In this document: positions 38,100-46,980 of the stretch, in pieces | Position numbering within the stretch: position 1 is the stretch's first letter | How the letters are laid out: each line of letters starts with the position of its first letter | From: an uncultured Formosa sp. | Lineage (GTDB): Bacteria > Bacteroidota > Bacteroidia > Flavobacteriales > Flavobacteriaceae | DNA: 64,000 nt | Direction of reading: 5' to 3' | Assembly: GCF_947500765.1 (NCBI RefSeq) | Contig: NZ_CANMTH010000012.1 | Location: forward strand, 48,659 to 112,658 | Notes under the pieces: model-generated | What the model was told of the DNA's origin: nothing | Database searches by the model: none | What the model saw: the letters and a program-made list of their open reading frames with translations, nothing else | Made by a program: the position numbers and the translations under genes

Positions 38100-40091
38100 C
38101 TATTCTTTAATAAAACGTAGTGATACTGAGTTTGAACCATTGGTAAGTCTTATAAAGTACATGCCACTTTGTAATTGTGAAGCATTAATTTTTAAATCTG
38201 TTGTGGTATTGATTTGTTGTTGTTTAATTAACTGACCTAGCATATTGTAAATTTGGTATTGTGTAGGTAATGCGGTTAAATCACTAAATTTTATATTTAA
38301 AAAATCCTTAGTTGGGTTAGGGTAAAGTTTTATGCTATCTGCAAATACCTTATCACTAAGACTTAATGTTTTTGTAGAAATATGTATTCTATCTTCATTT
38401 GTAAATTCTCCTCCAGTGTAAAGTATTGTGCCGTCTTCTGTAGATAAGGTGAAATAACCATCTCCGTTACTACAGCAAATGCCGTTTCCGCCAGCATCGT
38501 AAATCACAAAAGTATAACACTCGTCGCTACTAACTTCGAATGACTCTGAAACTTCTAGGTTTCCAAAATATTTTCCACCACCTTCTTTAATAACTTCATC
38601 ATTGCTGTTTAAAAACTCCCATGTTGTTTCCGATGCTTCTAAATCTGTTTTAATATTAAAATTAATTATGGTTGTTGAAGTAAAAATGGTGGTTAATTTT
38701 AGGTCTTCAGAAATTTCGTTATTACAAGTTCTAGCGTCTGTTTCTCCATTTGGACTACTAATACTGATGTTGTAAGTTGTATCTGTACTAGAAACAGTTA
38801 TGCTAGGAAGTGTAACGGTTTCTGATGCTCCAGGAGCTATATTTCCAGTCCAATTATAATTTGAAATTTCACCATTTGAAATTTCAGAAGTAATTATTAG
38901 TGAGGTTAAAGAGATTGTACCGTAGTTTGTTAATTTTATAGTTGCTGCAACTTCAGATTCACATACAGGGATGTCTATTTCAACAAAAGAAATGCTTGGA
39001 TCATTATCTACAGAATCAGGAGCTTCATCTTTATTAGAAGTCACAAGTTCCTTACGTCTTGGTGAATTTTCAAGAACCGCTAATACTCTTTCTTTTTGGC
39101 CTTGAGTAAAAATATTCATACATACATCATTGGTGTAATCCATATAGTTTTCTACCATATCGTACACAACTTCTGTTTCGTCTTTAGTAGTACATGTATC
39201 GATTATAGGGCAACCACTATTAGAATCTCCTGCTAAAGGAGTATCTGTAACATAATCGTCTACAGTACAATCACCATCACCCCAAATGTGTCTTAATCCA
39301 AAAAAATGACCAACTTCGTGAGTCATTGTTCTTCCTCTGTTATATGTCTTAATCAGGGTAAAAGAACCATCGTCGTAATCAATACTTCCAAAAGAATTAT
39401 AACTACAAACAACACCATCGGTAGTCGCATTTCCTTCATCTTCGTCTAATCCTTTTAATTGAGAACTAGAAGGGAATTGGGCATATCCTAATAAATCTGT
39501 TCTAGTAAATGATACAGACCACATGTTCATGTATTGTGTAGGATCCCATATGGTGGCAGGTTTTACAATATCCTCTATATCGTCTGTACTCCAATTTTCT
39601 TGTCCCATATCCACACGATTAATACCGTTTGTAGGGCAGCCATCTGGTGTTTGTTGTGCTAAAACAAATTCTATTTCTAAATCTGCACCTACTGGATTAT
39701 CGTTATAACCAAGTGTGCCTGCCATGCGTCTAAAATCTTCAGTTAATACTGTTAATTGAGATTGTACTTGAGTGTCTGTAATGTTTTCTTCTACACCATA
39801 ATTGTCTCCGTTATGAATAACATGAACAACAACGGGTATGGTAATAATGGTGTTTTCTGTAGCGTTTATAGTTCTTTGTGTTTTAATTTTTTTAATTTCT
39901 GGAGTTATCCAGTTTTCGAACTGATTTTTGCTTAGGCGGTAAGGGTTGTTGTTACTTAATCGGTTTTCATTAGCAATAAATCCACAACGTTCACCATTTT
40001 CAGGAGTAAGAACTTTATCCGAACTTTGTGCTTGTACATTATAGGGAGATATAGTGCATAGCATAAATAATGTAAAAATAAAAGTTTTCAT
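38100..40091 (-). CDS. T9SS-secreted M43-family (pappalysin-like) metalloprotease
   Basis: 663 aa. Signal peptide (about 1-21), propeptide, then an M43 zinc protease domain with HEVGHFFGLRHIWG, an HExxHxxGxxH motif near residue 258, and the Met-turn NYMDY downstream. Cys-rich segments around TPLAGDSNSGC and DTCTTKDET are typical of the family. A beta-sandwich region follows, then a C-terminal T9SS type A sorting domain (LYPNPTKDFLNI, GMYFIRL). It converges with the other secreted protease, and both are likely exported by the same T9SS machine. Natural protein substrates are unknown. Confidence 0.94.
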   Translation of the reverse strand: MKTFIFTLFMLCTISPYNVQAQSSDKVLTPENGERCGFIANENRLSNNNPYRLSKNQFENWITPEIKKIKTQRTINATENTIITIPVVVHVIHNGDNYGVEENITDTQVQSQLTVLTEDFRRMAGTLGYNDNPVGADLEIEFVLAQQTPDGCPTNGINRVDMGQENWSTDDIEDIVKPATIWDPTQYMNMWSVSFTRTDLLGYAQFPSSSQLKGLDEDEGNATTDGVVCSYNSFGSIDYDDGSFTLIKTYNRGRTMTHEVGHFFGLRHIWGDGDCTVDDYVTDTPLAGDSNSGCPIIDTCTTKDETEVVYDMVENYMDYTNDVCMNIFTQGQKERVLAVLENSPRRKELVTSNKDEAPDSVDNDPSISFVEIDIPVCESEVAATIKLTNYGTISLTSLIITSEISNGEISNYNWTGNIAPGASETVTLPSITVSSTDTTYNISISSPNGETDARTCNNEISEDLKLTTIFTSTTIINFNIKTDLEASETTWEFLNSNDEVIKEGGGKYFGNLEVSESFEVSSDECYTFVIYDAGGNGICCSNGDGYFTLSTEDGTILYTGGEFTNEDRIHISTKTLSLSDKVFADSIKLYPNPTKDFLNIKFSDLTALPTQYQIYNMLGQLIKQQQINTTTDLKINASQLQSGMYFIRLTNGSNSVSLRFIKE

Positions 40092-40180
40092 ATCTCAGGT
40101 GCTTGATAATGGTGGTTGTAAATGTAATTAAATTTATTACTAATATTTATTTTCGTTTTTTCACTAGTTATTGGTTCGTT

Positions 40181-40810
40181 TTATTTGCCATTAAAAGTAT
40201 TCATGGTATTGTTAACGCCAGAAGTGCCAAAAGATTTTATAAGCTCTACAGATTTATCCAAGCGTTCAGGGAGTTTGTCGTTCTCTTCAATAGTCCATTC
40301 TCCTAATACATAATCTATTTGTCTGCCTTTACTAAAAGCGTCACTTATTCCAAATCTAAAACGGTTATATTTTGTGGTTTGTAGTTTTGCTTGGATGTCT
40401 TTTAATCCGTTATGGCCACCGTCGCTACCTTTTCCTTTTAGGCGAATGCTTCCGAATTCTAAATTTAAATCGTCGGTAATTATTAATACGTTCTCTAACG
40501 GAATATTTTCTTTTGTCATCCAGTAAAGTACAGCTTTACCGCTTAAATTCATAAACGTGCTTGGTTTTAGTAGGATAAAGGTTCTTCCTTTAAATTTGTA
40601 AGTTGTTAAATCTCCTAACTTTTGAGTGTCAAAAGAGAGCGCTTCTTTTTGTGCTAAGTGGTCTAGTATTTTAAAACCTATATTGTGGCGGGTGTTTTTG
40701 TATTCATCACCAATATTTCCAAGTCCAACAATTAAAAATTTTTTCATAGCGTCTTGAGGATTTATGTCCGCTTGTGTAGGTTTAAAAAGGGTTTTAAATA
40801 AGCGGTACAT
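40181..40810 (-). CDS. pth: peptidyl-tRNA hydrolase
   Basis: 209 aa. The core begins [20 protein letters not shown] with the catalytic His in TRHNIGF, and later [20 protein letters not shown] matches the substrate-binding region. It hydrolyses peptidyl-tRNA released from stalled ribosomes. An N-terminal extension of about 21 residues ([15 protein letters not shown]) precedes the methionine at 40747, where family members often start. I kept the longer start because similar extensions occur in Flavobacteria, but 40747 is possible. It follows rplY after a terminator. Confidence 0.95.
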   Translation of the reverse strand: MYRLFKTLFKPTQADINPQDAMKKFLIVGLGNIGDEYKNTRHNIGFKILDHLAQKEALSFDTQKLGDLTTYKFKGRTFILLKPSTFMNLSGKAVLYWMTKENIPLENVLIITDDLNLEFGSIRLKGKGSDGGHNGLKDIQAKLQTTKYNRFRFGISDAFSKGRQIDYVLGEWTIEENDKLPERLDKSVELIKSFGTSGVNNTMNTFNGK

Positions 40811-40841
40811 AGTATGTTTTTGATTTTATTTTCGCTAAAAT

Positions 40842-40875
40842 AAAAAAAGCATCCTGAAAATAGGATGCTTTTTAA
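40842..40875 (-). terminator. terminator after rplY
   Basis: AGCATCCT (40848-40855) pairs with AGGATGCT (40862-40869), loop GAAAAT, with A- and T-runs on both sides. It separates rplY from pth. Confidence 0.9.
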
Positions 40876-40895
40876 AAATTTAGACTGTCTAAAGA

Positions 40896-41513
40896 CTAAG
40901 CTTCAGTAGTAGCTTCTGGAGCTGCTGCTGTTCCTTCTTCTTCATCATCATCTACTTCAGCAACTGCTGTTCTAGAAGTTTTAATAGAACATACAACAGT
41001 GTTGTCTGTATGTAAAAAAGTGTATTTTTCGTTTGCTATTTCGCTAACATATATTTTATCACCAATTTTTAAAGGAGTAATATCTACTTCAATAAAATCA
41101 GGAAGGTTTTCTGGTAAAGCTTTAACACGTAATTTACGGTTGTTTCTACGTAAAATACCACCATTTTTAACACCTCTAGAGTTTCCTACAAAATGTACAG
41201 GAATATCTAGTGCAATTTCTTTATGGTCGAATAACTGATAGAAATCTACGTGTAAAATTCCGTCTGTTACTGGGTGAAATTGAATGTCTTGTAATACGGC
41301 TTTAAATGTTTCGCCACCTTCTAAATTAATCACAACAGTATGCGCACTAGGTGTGTATATTAATTTAGAGAATGATAATTCTGCTGCTGAGAAATGAACT
41401 GGCTTATCTCCTCCGTATAATACGCAAGGAACCTGACCAGCATTACGTAAGGCTTTTGTTGCTTTCTTGCCTACGCTTTCTCTTTGAGATCCGTCGATTG
41501 TAATTGATTTCAT
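40896..41513 (-). CDS. rplY: 50S ribosomal protein L25 / Ctc
   Basis: 205 aa, the long Ctc form with the N-terminal L25 domain that binds 5S rRNA ([29 protein letters not shown]) and the C-terminal TL5-like beta domain (about 95-180), plus a short acidic Ala/Glu-rich tail. It stabilises 5S rRNA in the large subunit, and the Ctc form is stress-associated in some bacteria. It lies 29 bp after prs on the same strand, a linkage typical of Flavobacteria. Confidence 0.97.
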   Translation of the reverse strand: MKSITIDGSQRESVGKKATKALRNAGQVPCVLYGGDKPVHFSAAELSFSKLIYTPSAHTVVINLEGGETFKAVLQDIQFHPVTDGILHVDFYQLFDHKEIALDIPVHFVGNSRGVKNGGILRRNNRKLRVKALPENLPDFIEVDITPLKIGDKIYVSEIANEKYTFLHTDNTVVCSIKTSRTAVAEVDDDEEEGTAAAPEATTEA

Positions 41514-41542
41514 TTTTATTTATATTAAGTATTAAATTATAT

Positions 41543-42478
41543 TTACATTACAAATTTAGAACTGATAGATTTATTGTAATGTACATTTTGCATCACTGCA
41601 GAAAATAAATCTGCACAAGTAAGAACTCTAATTTTATCACTTTTTTTAGTTAAAGGAATAGAGTCTGTTACTATTAATTCTTCTAATTTTGAGTTTTCTA
41701 GTTTTTGGTAGGCGTCTCCAGATAGAATGGGATGTGTACAAATTGCTCTTACGCTTAGTGCGCCACGTTCCATCATTAAATCTGCTGCTTTAGTTAATGT
41801 GCCTGCAGTATCTACCATATCATCAACTAAAACAACATTTTTACCCGTAACATCACCAATTAATTCCATGTAAGAAATAACATTGGCTTTTGCACGTTGC
41901 TTATAACATATAACAACATCGCTTTCTAAAGCTTTAGAGTAGGCATAAGCACGTTTTGAACCTCCCATGTCAGGAGATGCAATGGTTAAGTTGTCTAAGT
42001 TTAGGGATTTTAAATAAGGTAAAAAGATTGTGGAAGCAAAAAGGTGATCGACTGGTTTTTCGAAAAATCCTTGAATTTGATCAGCATGTAAGTCCATCGT
42101 GATAATACGAGTTGCACCAGCAGTTTCTAGCATTTTAGCAACTAATTTAGCTGCAATTGGTACTCTAGGTTTATCTTTTCGATCTTGTCTTGCCCAACCA
42201 AAATAAGGTAAAACCGCGGTAATGTGTCTTGCAGATGCACGCTTAGCAGCATCAATCATTAACAACATTTCCATTAAATTTTGTGGTCCAGGATGTGTAG
42301 AACCAATAATAAAAATACGAGTACCTCTAATAGACTCTTCGTAAGAAGGCTGGAATTCACCATCACTATACGTAGAGGTAATGACATTTCCTAAGTGAGT
42401 TCCGTAGGAAGCAGCGATTTTCTCTGCTAATTCCCTACTTTGATTACAGGTAAATATTTTAGCTTCAGTTAAAGGCAT
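41543..42478 (-). CDS. prs: ribose-phosphate pyrophosphokinase
   Basis: 311 aa, full length. The PRPP-binding loop VVLVDDMVDTAGTLTKAA near residue 215, the ATP loop near residue 96 (FGWARQDRKDKPR) and the catalytic region MDLHADQIQGFF near residue 128 are intact. It makes PRPP from ribose-5-phosphate and ATP for nucleotide, His and Trp synthesis. A TAAATTTG promoter box is about 55 bp upstream. Operon prs-rplY. Confidence 0.98.
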   Translation of the reverse strand: MPLTEAKIFTCNQSRELAEKIAASYGTHLGNVITSTYSDGEFQPSYEESIRGTRIFIIGSTHPGPQNLMEMLLMIDAAKRASARHITAVLPYFGWARQDRKDKPRVPIAAKLVAKMLETAGATRIITMDLHADQIQGFFEKPVDHLFASTIFLPYLKSLNLDNLTIASPDMGGSKRAYAYSKALESDVVICYKQRAKANVISYMELIGDVTGKNVVLVDDMVDTAGTLTKAADLMMERGALSVRAICTHPILSGDAYQKLENSKLEELIVTDSIPLTKKSDKIRVLTCADLFSAVMQNVHYNKSISSKFVM

Positions 42479-42532
42479 TTGTAACGTGTTGTTTATTAGT
42501 GTTAAACACTTCTGGGTGTTCTAATTTGGGTG

Positions 42533-42540
42533 CAAATTTA
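42533..42540 (-). promoter_or_regulatory. TAnnTTTG box for prs-rplY
   Basis: Minus strand reads TAAATTTG, an exact -7 consensus, 55 bp before the prs start codon. Confidence 0.6.
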
Positions 42541-42605
42541 GGCTTTTATTTCAACTAGAAAAGAATTATATGCTGTATTTTTAGGAAGTTTCCATAAAAA
42601 TGGAT

Positions 42606-42613
42606 TATTTTTG
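42606..42613 (+). promoter_or_regulatory. TAnnTTTG box for tRNA-Leu
   Basis: TATTTTTG, exact consensus, 30 bp upstream of the tRNA 5' end. Confidence 0.6.
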
Positions 42614-42643
42614 CATCCTGCTAGAATGAAAATTCAATAAAAA

Positions 42644-42725
42644 GCTCAAGTGGCGGAATTGGTAGACGCGTTGGATTCAAAATCCAATTTCCTCGGAAGT
42701 GTGGGTTCGATTCCCACCTTGAGTA
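42644..42725 (+). tRNA. tRNA-Leu (anticodon CAA)
   Basis: 82 nt without an encoded CCA. The acceptor stem GCTCAAG pairs with CTTGAGT at the 3' end, with a G-U closing pair. The anticodon stem is TTGGA/TCCAA with loop TTCAAAA, and the anticodon at 42678-42680 is CAA, which reads UUG. The long class II variable arm and the GGTTCGATTCC T-arm support Leu. Confidence 0.97.
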
Positions 42726-42728
42726 CTT

Positions 42729-42766
42729 AAAAGTCTTGTTAATCTGTTGATTGATAAGACTTTTTT
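42729..42766 (+). terminator. terminator after tRNA-Leu
   Basis: AAAAGTCTT and AAGACTTTT pair around an 18-nt loop, with a T-run following. Confidence 0.85.
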
Positions 42767-43451
42767 ATTTTTAATATCTTCTTTTAATCAACATTTAGTT
42801 AACATCTTTAAAAATGCTTATAATTATTTAAAGTTGGAAATTTTATTTACAAACATTTAGGTAAACGGATGTTTTGGTTTTTCATAACTAAAATATAATT
42901 TTTAAGTTGAGGTAAATATTGGAATTATTAATTTTTACTAGGTTCCCTAACTATTTATAGTGAGTTATAATTAATAATGGGTTTATATCGTAAACTAGAA
43001 TTGAGTAAGTATCTAAAATATTATAGTAATTAAAAAAAATAACAGGTGTTTAATTACGGTTTTCTAATATTTTCACCTGCTTAAATGTCTTTGTCTCAAT
43101 GTTATTATTTTGTTTAATTGTTTTAGTATTTAGACTTCTTAATTTGTACAGTATGCTAGTCTGTTTTGTAGCTAAAGTAATTATAGAAATATCTTCTTAT
43201 GGTAAGTGAAATTTAATTTTAAAATCTTTAGAGATTTGTTTTAAATTTTTACTATACTTATAACTTATGTGCTGTTTTACAATTAACTATGATTCTGGTC
43301 GAGAATGAAATAGGTCTTTAATAAATGTATTTTTTTGTGTTAAATTTTTAGTTTAAGTTGATAATGTCGTTTTAAATGTTATTAACATTTTAATTAAAAT
43401 TTTCGTGAAAAATAACTACTAAAACATGGTTTAAAAGTTATAAATAGTAGA
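42767..43451. other. long AT-rich region before the riboswitch
   Basis: 685 bp without a credible ORF or recognisable RNA. There is a weak pair CAGGTG (43043-43048)/CACCTG (43074-43079), not strong enough for a call. I see nothing else here. Confidence 0.5.
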
Positions 43452-43459
43452 TAAATTTG
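43452..43459 (+). promoter_or_regulatory. promoter of the riboswitch-nrdBA transcript
   Basis: TAAATTTG matches the -7 consensus exactly and lies 45 bp before the riboswitch P1 stem, well placed to start the leader RNA. Confidence 0.6.
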
Positions 43460-43503
43460 CAACTTGATTTAACTATTATTGGTTATCAAGTTTGATTACT
43501 TGA

Positions 43504-43647
43504 TATTAAAATGGGAATCCGGTGAAACTCTGGAACTGTCCCGCAGCTGTAAGCTCTAAACTGAATCTAAATACGGGTCACTTTTCGAAAGAATGGGAAG
43601 GCCGGAATAAGGGAGTGAGTCAGAAGACCTGCCATTAATTTTTAATA
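43504..43647 (+). promoter_or_regulatory. cobalamin riboswitch
   Basis: The conserved core is clear: TGGGAATCCGGTGAAACTC, GAACTGTCCCGCAGCTGTAA and, near the 3' end, the B12 box AGTCAGAAGACCTGCC at 43619-43634. Closing stem P1 is TATTAAAA (43504-43511) with TTTTAATA (43640-43647). Adenosyl- or other cobalamin binding is predicted to reduce expression of the downstream ribonucleotide reductase. About 220 nt of leader remain before the nrdB start, including the hairpin at 43681-43728 as possible expression platform. Confidence 0.93.
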
Positions 43648-43680
43648 ATTCGTTTAGCTTTCGGGGATTGAAGCTGGAAT

Positions 43681-43728
43681 TAGAAGTTGTCTATGCCTTA
43701 TAAGTAAGACAATGTCTAACTACTTCTA
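43681..43728 (+). promoter_or_regulatory. leader hairpin, possible riboswitch expression platform
   Basis: TAGAAG (43681-43686) pairs with CTTCTA (43723-43728) and TTGTCT (43687-43692) with AGACAA (43707-43712). No T-run follows, so it is not a classic terminator. It could control translation or pair alternatively with the aptamer. Confidence 0.4.
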
Positions 43729-43870
43729 CCTTAATAAGCCAAACATTTTGATTGCAGATTAAACATGATTAATAACTAGTGGGTTAACGTTTGAAAATAA
43801 TGACTTTTTGTTTTTTAGAAAAGTCCTAATTGGATTTGCCGATTTTTTAACCAACTTAATATGGTATACC

Positions 43871-45145
43871 ATGGAAATAATACAAATAATAAAAAGAAAT
43901 TTTAAATCGAAACCTTTTGATCTTAAAAAAATCACAGGAGCTGTAACCAAAGCGATGAAAGCTGTTGAGCATGGTACTAGTGAAGATGCCGAGTTAATTG
44001 CTAAGGAGGTACATCAAGAATTACTTAAACGTAAAGGCGATGATGGTGATTATGTGCCAACTGTAGAAGAGGTTCAGGATATTGTTGAGCAAAAATTAAT
44101 GCACAGTGAATTTGATGATGTTGCAAAAGCATATATTATTTATAGAAATAATCAGACGCAAAGCAGAAAAAGTAACATTTTTGAAAAGCGTATAAACTTG
44201 AAGCCTTACGAATATCCGCAGCTTTACGAATATGTTCCTGCAATTAGACATTCGTATTGGATTCATACAGAGTTTAATTTCACAAGCGATATTCAGGATT
44301 TTAAATCTACACTTACCCCAGTAGAACAAAGTGCTATAAAAAATACAATGTTGGCTATTTCTCAAATAGAAGTTGCTGTAAAAACGTTTTGGGGAGATAT
44401 TTATCATAGAATGCCTAAGCCTGAAATTGGATCCGTAGGGGCAACATTTGCAGAGAGTGAAGTAAGACATCACGATGCATATTCTCATTTATTAGAAATT
44501 CTAGGATTGAATAGTGAATTTGAAAAGCTTAAGAAAAAGCCTGCAATAATGAAGCGTGTTCAATATTTAGAAACAGCCTTAAAAAATGCTAAAAGTGAAA
44601 ATAATGAAGAGTATGCAGAATCTGTTTTGTTGTTTTCTTTATTTATAGAACATGTTTCTCTTTTTTCTCAGTTTTTAATTATTATGGCTTTTAATAAGCA
44701 TAAAAACATGCTTAAAGGTATTTCTAATGTTGTGGAAGCAACTTCTAAGGAAGAACAAATTCATGGTGATTTCGGTATCGATATTATCAATATTATAAAA
44801 GATGAGCACCCAGAATGGTTTAACGATACTTACAAAACCATGATTAAACAACTCTGTGAGGACGCTTATGCTTCTGAAAGTAAAATAATAGATTGGATTT
44901 TTGAAAAAGGCGAATTAGATTTTATTCCTAAAGCAGTTATCAATGAATTTATTAAAAACAGATTTAATAACTCGTTAGAGAGTATTGGAATTGATAAAAT
45001 ATTTGAAATTGATCAGAAATTATTACAAAAAACAGAATGGTTTGATGATGAAATTATTGGAACAAAACATGGTGATTTTTTCGTAAAGCGATCAATTAAC
45101 TATAGTAAAAGAGCACAAAGTATAACAAGTGACGACTTATTTTAA
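43871..45145 (+). CDS. nrdB: ribonucleotide reductase class I small subunit with N-terminal ATP-cone
   Basis: About 424 aa from the ATG at 43871 (MEIIQIIKRNF); the frame is open to 43808, but the extra residues are not family-like. Residues 1-93 form an ATP-cone (FDLKKITGAVTKAMKAVEHG, then VEEVQDIVEQKL and VAKAYIIYRNNQT). The ferritin-like core follows, with metal ligands Glu167, Glu197, His200, Glu260, Glu295 and His298. A Tyr (204) sits at the radical-tyrosine position. Glu rather than Asp at the first ligand fits subclasses reported with dimanganese cofactors. It works with NrdA, encoded 3 bp downstream, to reduce ribonucleotides. A cobalamin riboswitch precedes it. Confidence 0.95.
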   Translation: MEIIQIIKRNFKSKPFDLKKITGAVTKAMKAVEHGTSEDAELIAKEVHQELLKRKGDDGDYVPTVEEVQDIVEQKLMHSEFDDVAKAYIIYRNNQTQSRKSNIFEKRINLKPYEYPQLYEYVPAIRHSYWIHTEFNFTSDIQDFKSTLTPVEQSAIKNTMLAISQIEVAVKTFWGDIYHRMPKPEIGSVGATFAESEVRHHDAYSHLLEILGLNSEFEKLKKKPAIMKRVQYLETALKNAKSENNEEYAESVLLFSLFIEHVSLFSQFLIIMAFNKHKNMLKGISNVVEATSKEEQIHGDFGIDIINIIKDEHPEWFNDTYKTMIKQLCEDAYASESKIIDWIFEKGELDFIPKAVINEFIKNRFNNSLESIGIDKIFEIDQKLLQKTEWFDDEIIGTKHGDFFVKRSINYSKRAQSITSDDLF

Positions 45146-45148
45146 TAC

Positions 45149-46888
45149 ATGGAAAACAAAACTTATAATCAAAAATTAGAGCATACTTTGGAAGAAACTA
45201 GTGTGAAACAAGAAGCGTTTGCGTGGTTAAACGAAAATAGTCGTAAATTTTTAGAATCAGGATACCTTACAGAAGGTGTAACTCCTGAATTGCGTATAAG
45301 AGAAATAGCAGATAGAGCTGAGAATATATTAAAAATGCCAGGGTTTAGCGATAAATTTTACGGCTATATGTCTCAAGGTTTTTATTCGTTAGCGTCTCCA
45401 ATTTGGTCAAATTTTGGTCAAAAAAGAGGTTTGCCAATTAGCTGTTTCGGGTCGCATATAGACGATGATATGGGGAATATCCTCTTTACGCAATCTGAAA
45501 TCGGAATGATGTCTAAGCTTGGAGGTGGTACTTCTGGGTATTTTGGTAAAATTCGTCATAGGGGAGCTGCTGTTAAGAATAATGGTACAGCTTCTGGAGC
45601 TGTACATATTATGAGACTTTTTGAATCTATGGTAGATGTTGTAAGTCAGGGGTCTGTGCGTCGTGGGCGTTTTTCTCCGTATTTACCAATCGACCATAAA
45701 GATATTATGGAGTTCTTAGAAATAGGGTCTGAAGGAAATGCTATACAGGAATTAACCCATGGAGTAACCGTTACCAATGCTTGGATGGAAGAAATGATTG
45801 CCGGCGATGTTGAAAAAAGAACAGTTTGGGCAAAAGTATTGCAGAGTAGAGGAGAAATGGGGTATCCATATATTTTCTTCACCGACAATGCTAATAATGG
45901 TACTGTAGATGTGTATAAGGATAAAGATCATCCTATTTACGCTAGTAATTTATGTACAGAAATCATGTTGCCTTCTAACGAAGATTGGTCTTTTGTTTGT
46001 GTGTTATCTAGTATAAACTTATTAAACTACGATCAGTGGAAAGATACTGATGCCGTAGAAACTATGGTTTACTTCTTAGATGCTGTAATTTCAGAATTTA
46101 TTGAGAAGTTAGAGTCTTACAGAGATTCTAAAGATAGAGAAGATCGTCAAACATTCTTATTTATGGAACGCGCTTATAACTTTGCTAAAGAAAACAGAGC
46201 ATTAGGTTTGGGTGTTTTAGGTTGGCATTCGTTATTGCAGTCTAAATCTTTATCTTTTAGTAGTCAGGAAGCGTTTAATTTAAATAGTGAAATATTTAAA
46301 ACCATAAAGGAACGTTCTTATGTTGCTTCAGAAACGCTTGCAAAAACACTGGGAGAGCCTGAGATTCTTAAAGGTTATGGTAGAAGAAATACAACTTTAA
46401 ATGCTATTGCACCTACTACATCTTCTGCATTTATTTTAGGACAAGTGTCTCAAGGTATAGAGCCTATTTGGTCTAATATTTATGTAAAAGATATTGCTAA
46501 AATAAAAACAACCATAAAGAACCCGTATTTGGTTAAGCTTTTAGAAGAAAAGGGTATGAATACACATGAAGTTTGGAACGATATTCGTGGTAGAGATGGT
46601 TCTGTTCAACATTTAGATTTCTTAACCGAAGACGAAAGAGCTGTTTTTAAAACGTATTCAGAAATAGATCAAATGGATATTATTTATCAGGCGGCTAATA
46701 GACAAAATCATATCGATCAAGGGCAGTCGTTAAATATTATTGTACACCCAGATATGCCTACAAAAGATATTAATAAAATTCATATTAATGCTTGGAAATT
46801 AGGGCTAAAATCGTTGTACTATCAACATAGTATGAATGCAGCTCAAAAGTTTAAGCAAAAGAAAGATTGTGCAAGCTGCGAAGCTTAA
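45149..46888 (+). CDS. nrdA: ribonucleotide reductase class I large subunit lacking an ATP-cone
   Basis: 579 aa, shorter than typical NrdA because the N-terminal ATP-cone is absent; the protein starts directly in the region before the catalytic barrel. Active-site residues are in NLCTE (Cys269, Glu271) and a second active-site Cys lies in SWFGS-type ISCFGSHID near residue 97. The C-terminal barrel strands contain NAIAPTTSSAFILG. The tail ends CASCEA, giving the CxxC pair re-reduced by thioredoxin or glutaredoxin. It supplies dNTPs. Overall activity regulation must come from the cone on NrdB. Its terminator is shared with the convergent permease gene. Confidence 0.96.
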   Translation: MENKTYNQKLEHTLEETSVKQEAFAWLNENSRKFLESGYLTEGVTPELRIREIADRAENILKMPGFSDKFYGYMSQGFYSLASPIWSNFGQKRGLPISCFGSHIDDDMGNILFTQSEIGMMSKLGGGTSGYFGKIRHRGAAVKNNGTASGAVHIMRLFESMVDVVSQGSVRRGRFSPYLPIDHKDIMEFLEIGSEGNAIQELTHGVTVTNAWMEEMIAGDVEKRTVWAKVLQSRGEMGYPYIFFTDNANNGTVDVYKDKDHPIYASNLCTEIMLPSNEDWSFVCVLSSINLLNYDQWKDTDAVETMVYFLDAVISEFIEKLESYRDSKDREDRQTFLFMERAYNFAKENRALGLGVLGWHSLLQSKSLSFSSQEAFNLNSEIFKTIKERSYVASETLAKTLGEPEILKGYGRRNTTLNAIAPTTSSAFILGQVSQGIEPIWSNIYVKDIAKIKTTIKNPYLVKLLEEKGMNTHEVWNDIRGRDGSVQHLDFLTEDERAVFKTYSEIDQMDIIYQAANRQNHIDQGQSLNIIVHPDMPTKDINKIHINAWKLGLKSLYYQHSMNAAQKFKQKKDCASCEA

Positions 46889-46914
46889 TCTGGTCTTGTA
46901 ATATATATTTAAAT

Positions 46915-46950
46915 AAAAAACCTCATGTTAATTTAATATGAGGTTTTTTT
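46915..46950. terminator. bidirectional terminator between nrdA and the permease gene
   Basis: CCTCAT (46921-46926) pairs with ATGAGG (46938-46943), flanked by an A-run and a T-run. Confidence 0.85.
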
Positions 46951-46980
46951 ATAGGGTGTTACTTTTTTTTAATTGTGATG

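Noticed and set aside
43043-43079. CAGGTG/CACCTG pair before the riboswitch as a terminator
   Set aside because: Only 6 bp, 25-nt loop and no T-run; likely chance in AT-rich DNA.
44096-44488. 130-codon minus-strand frame inside nrdB
   Set aside because: Antisense to the conserved metal-binding core, with no plausible protein features.
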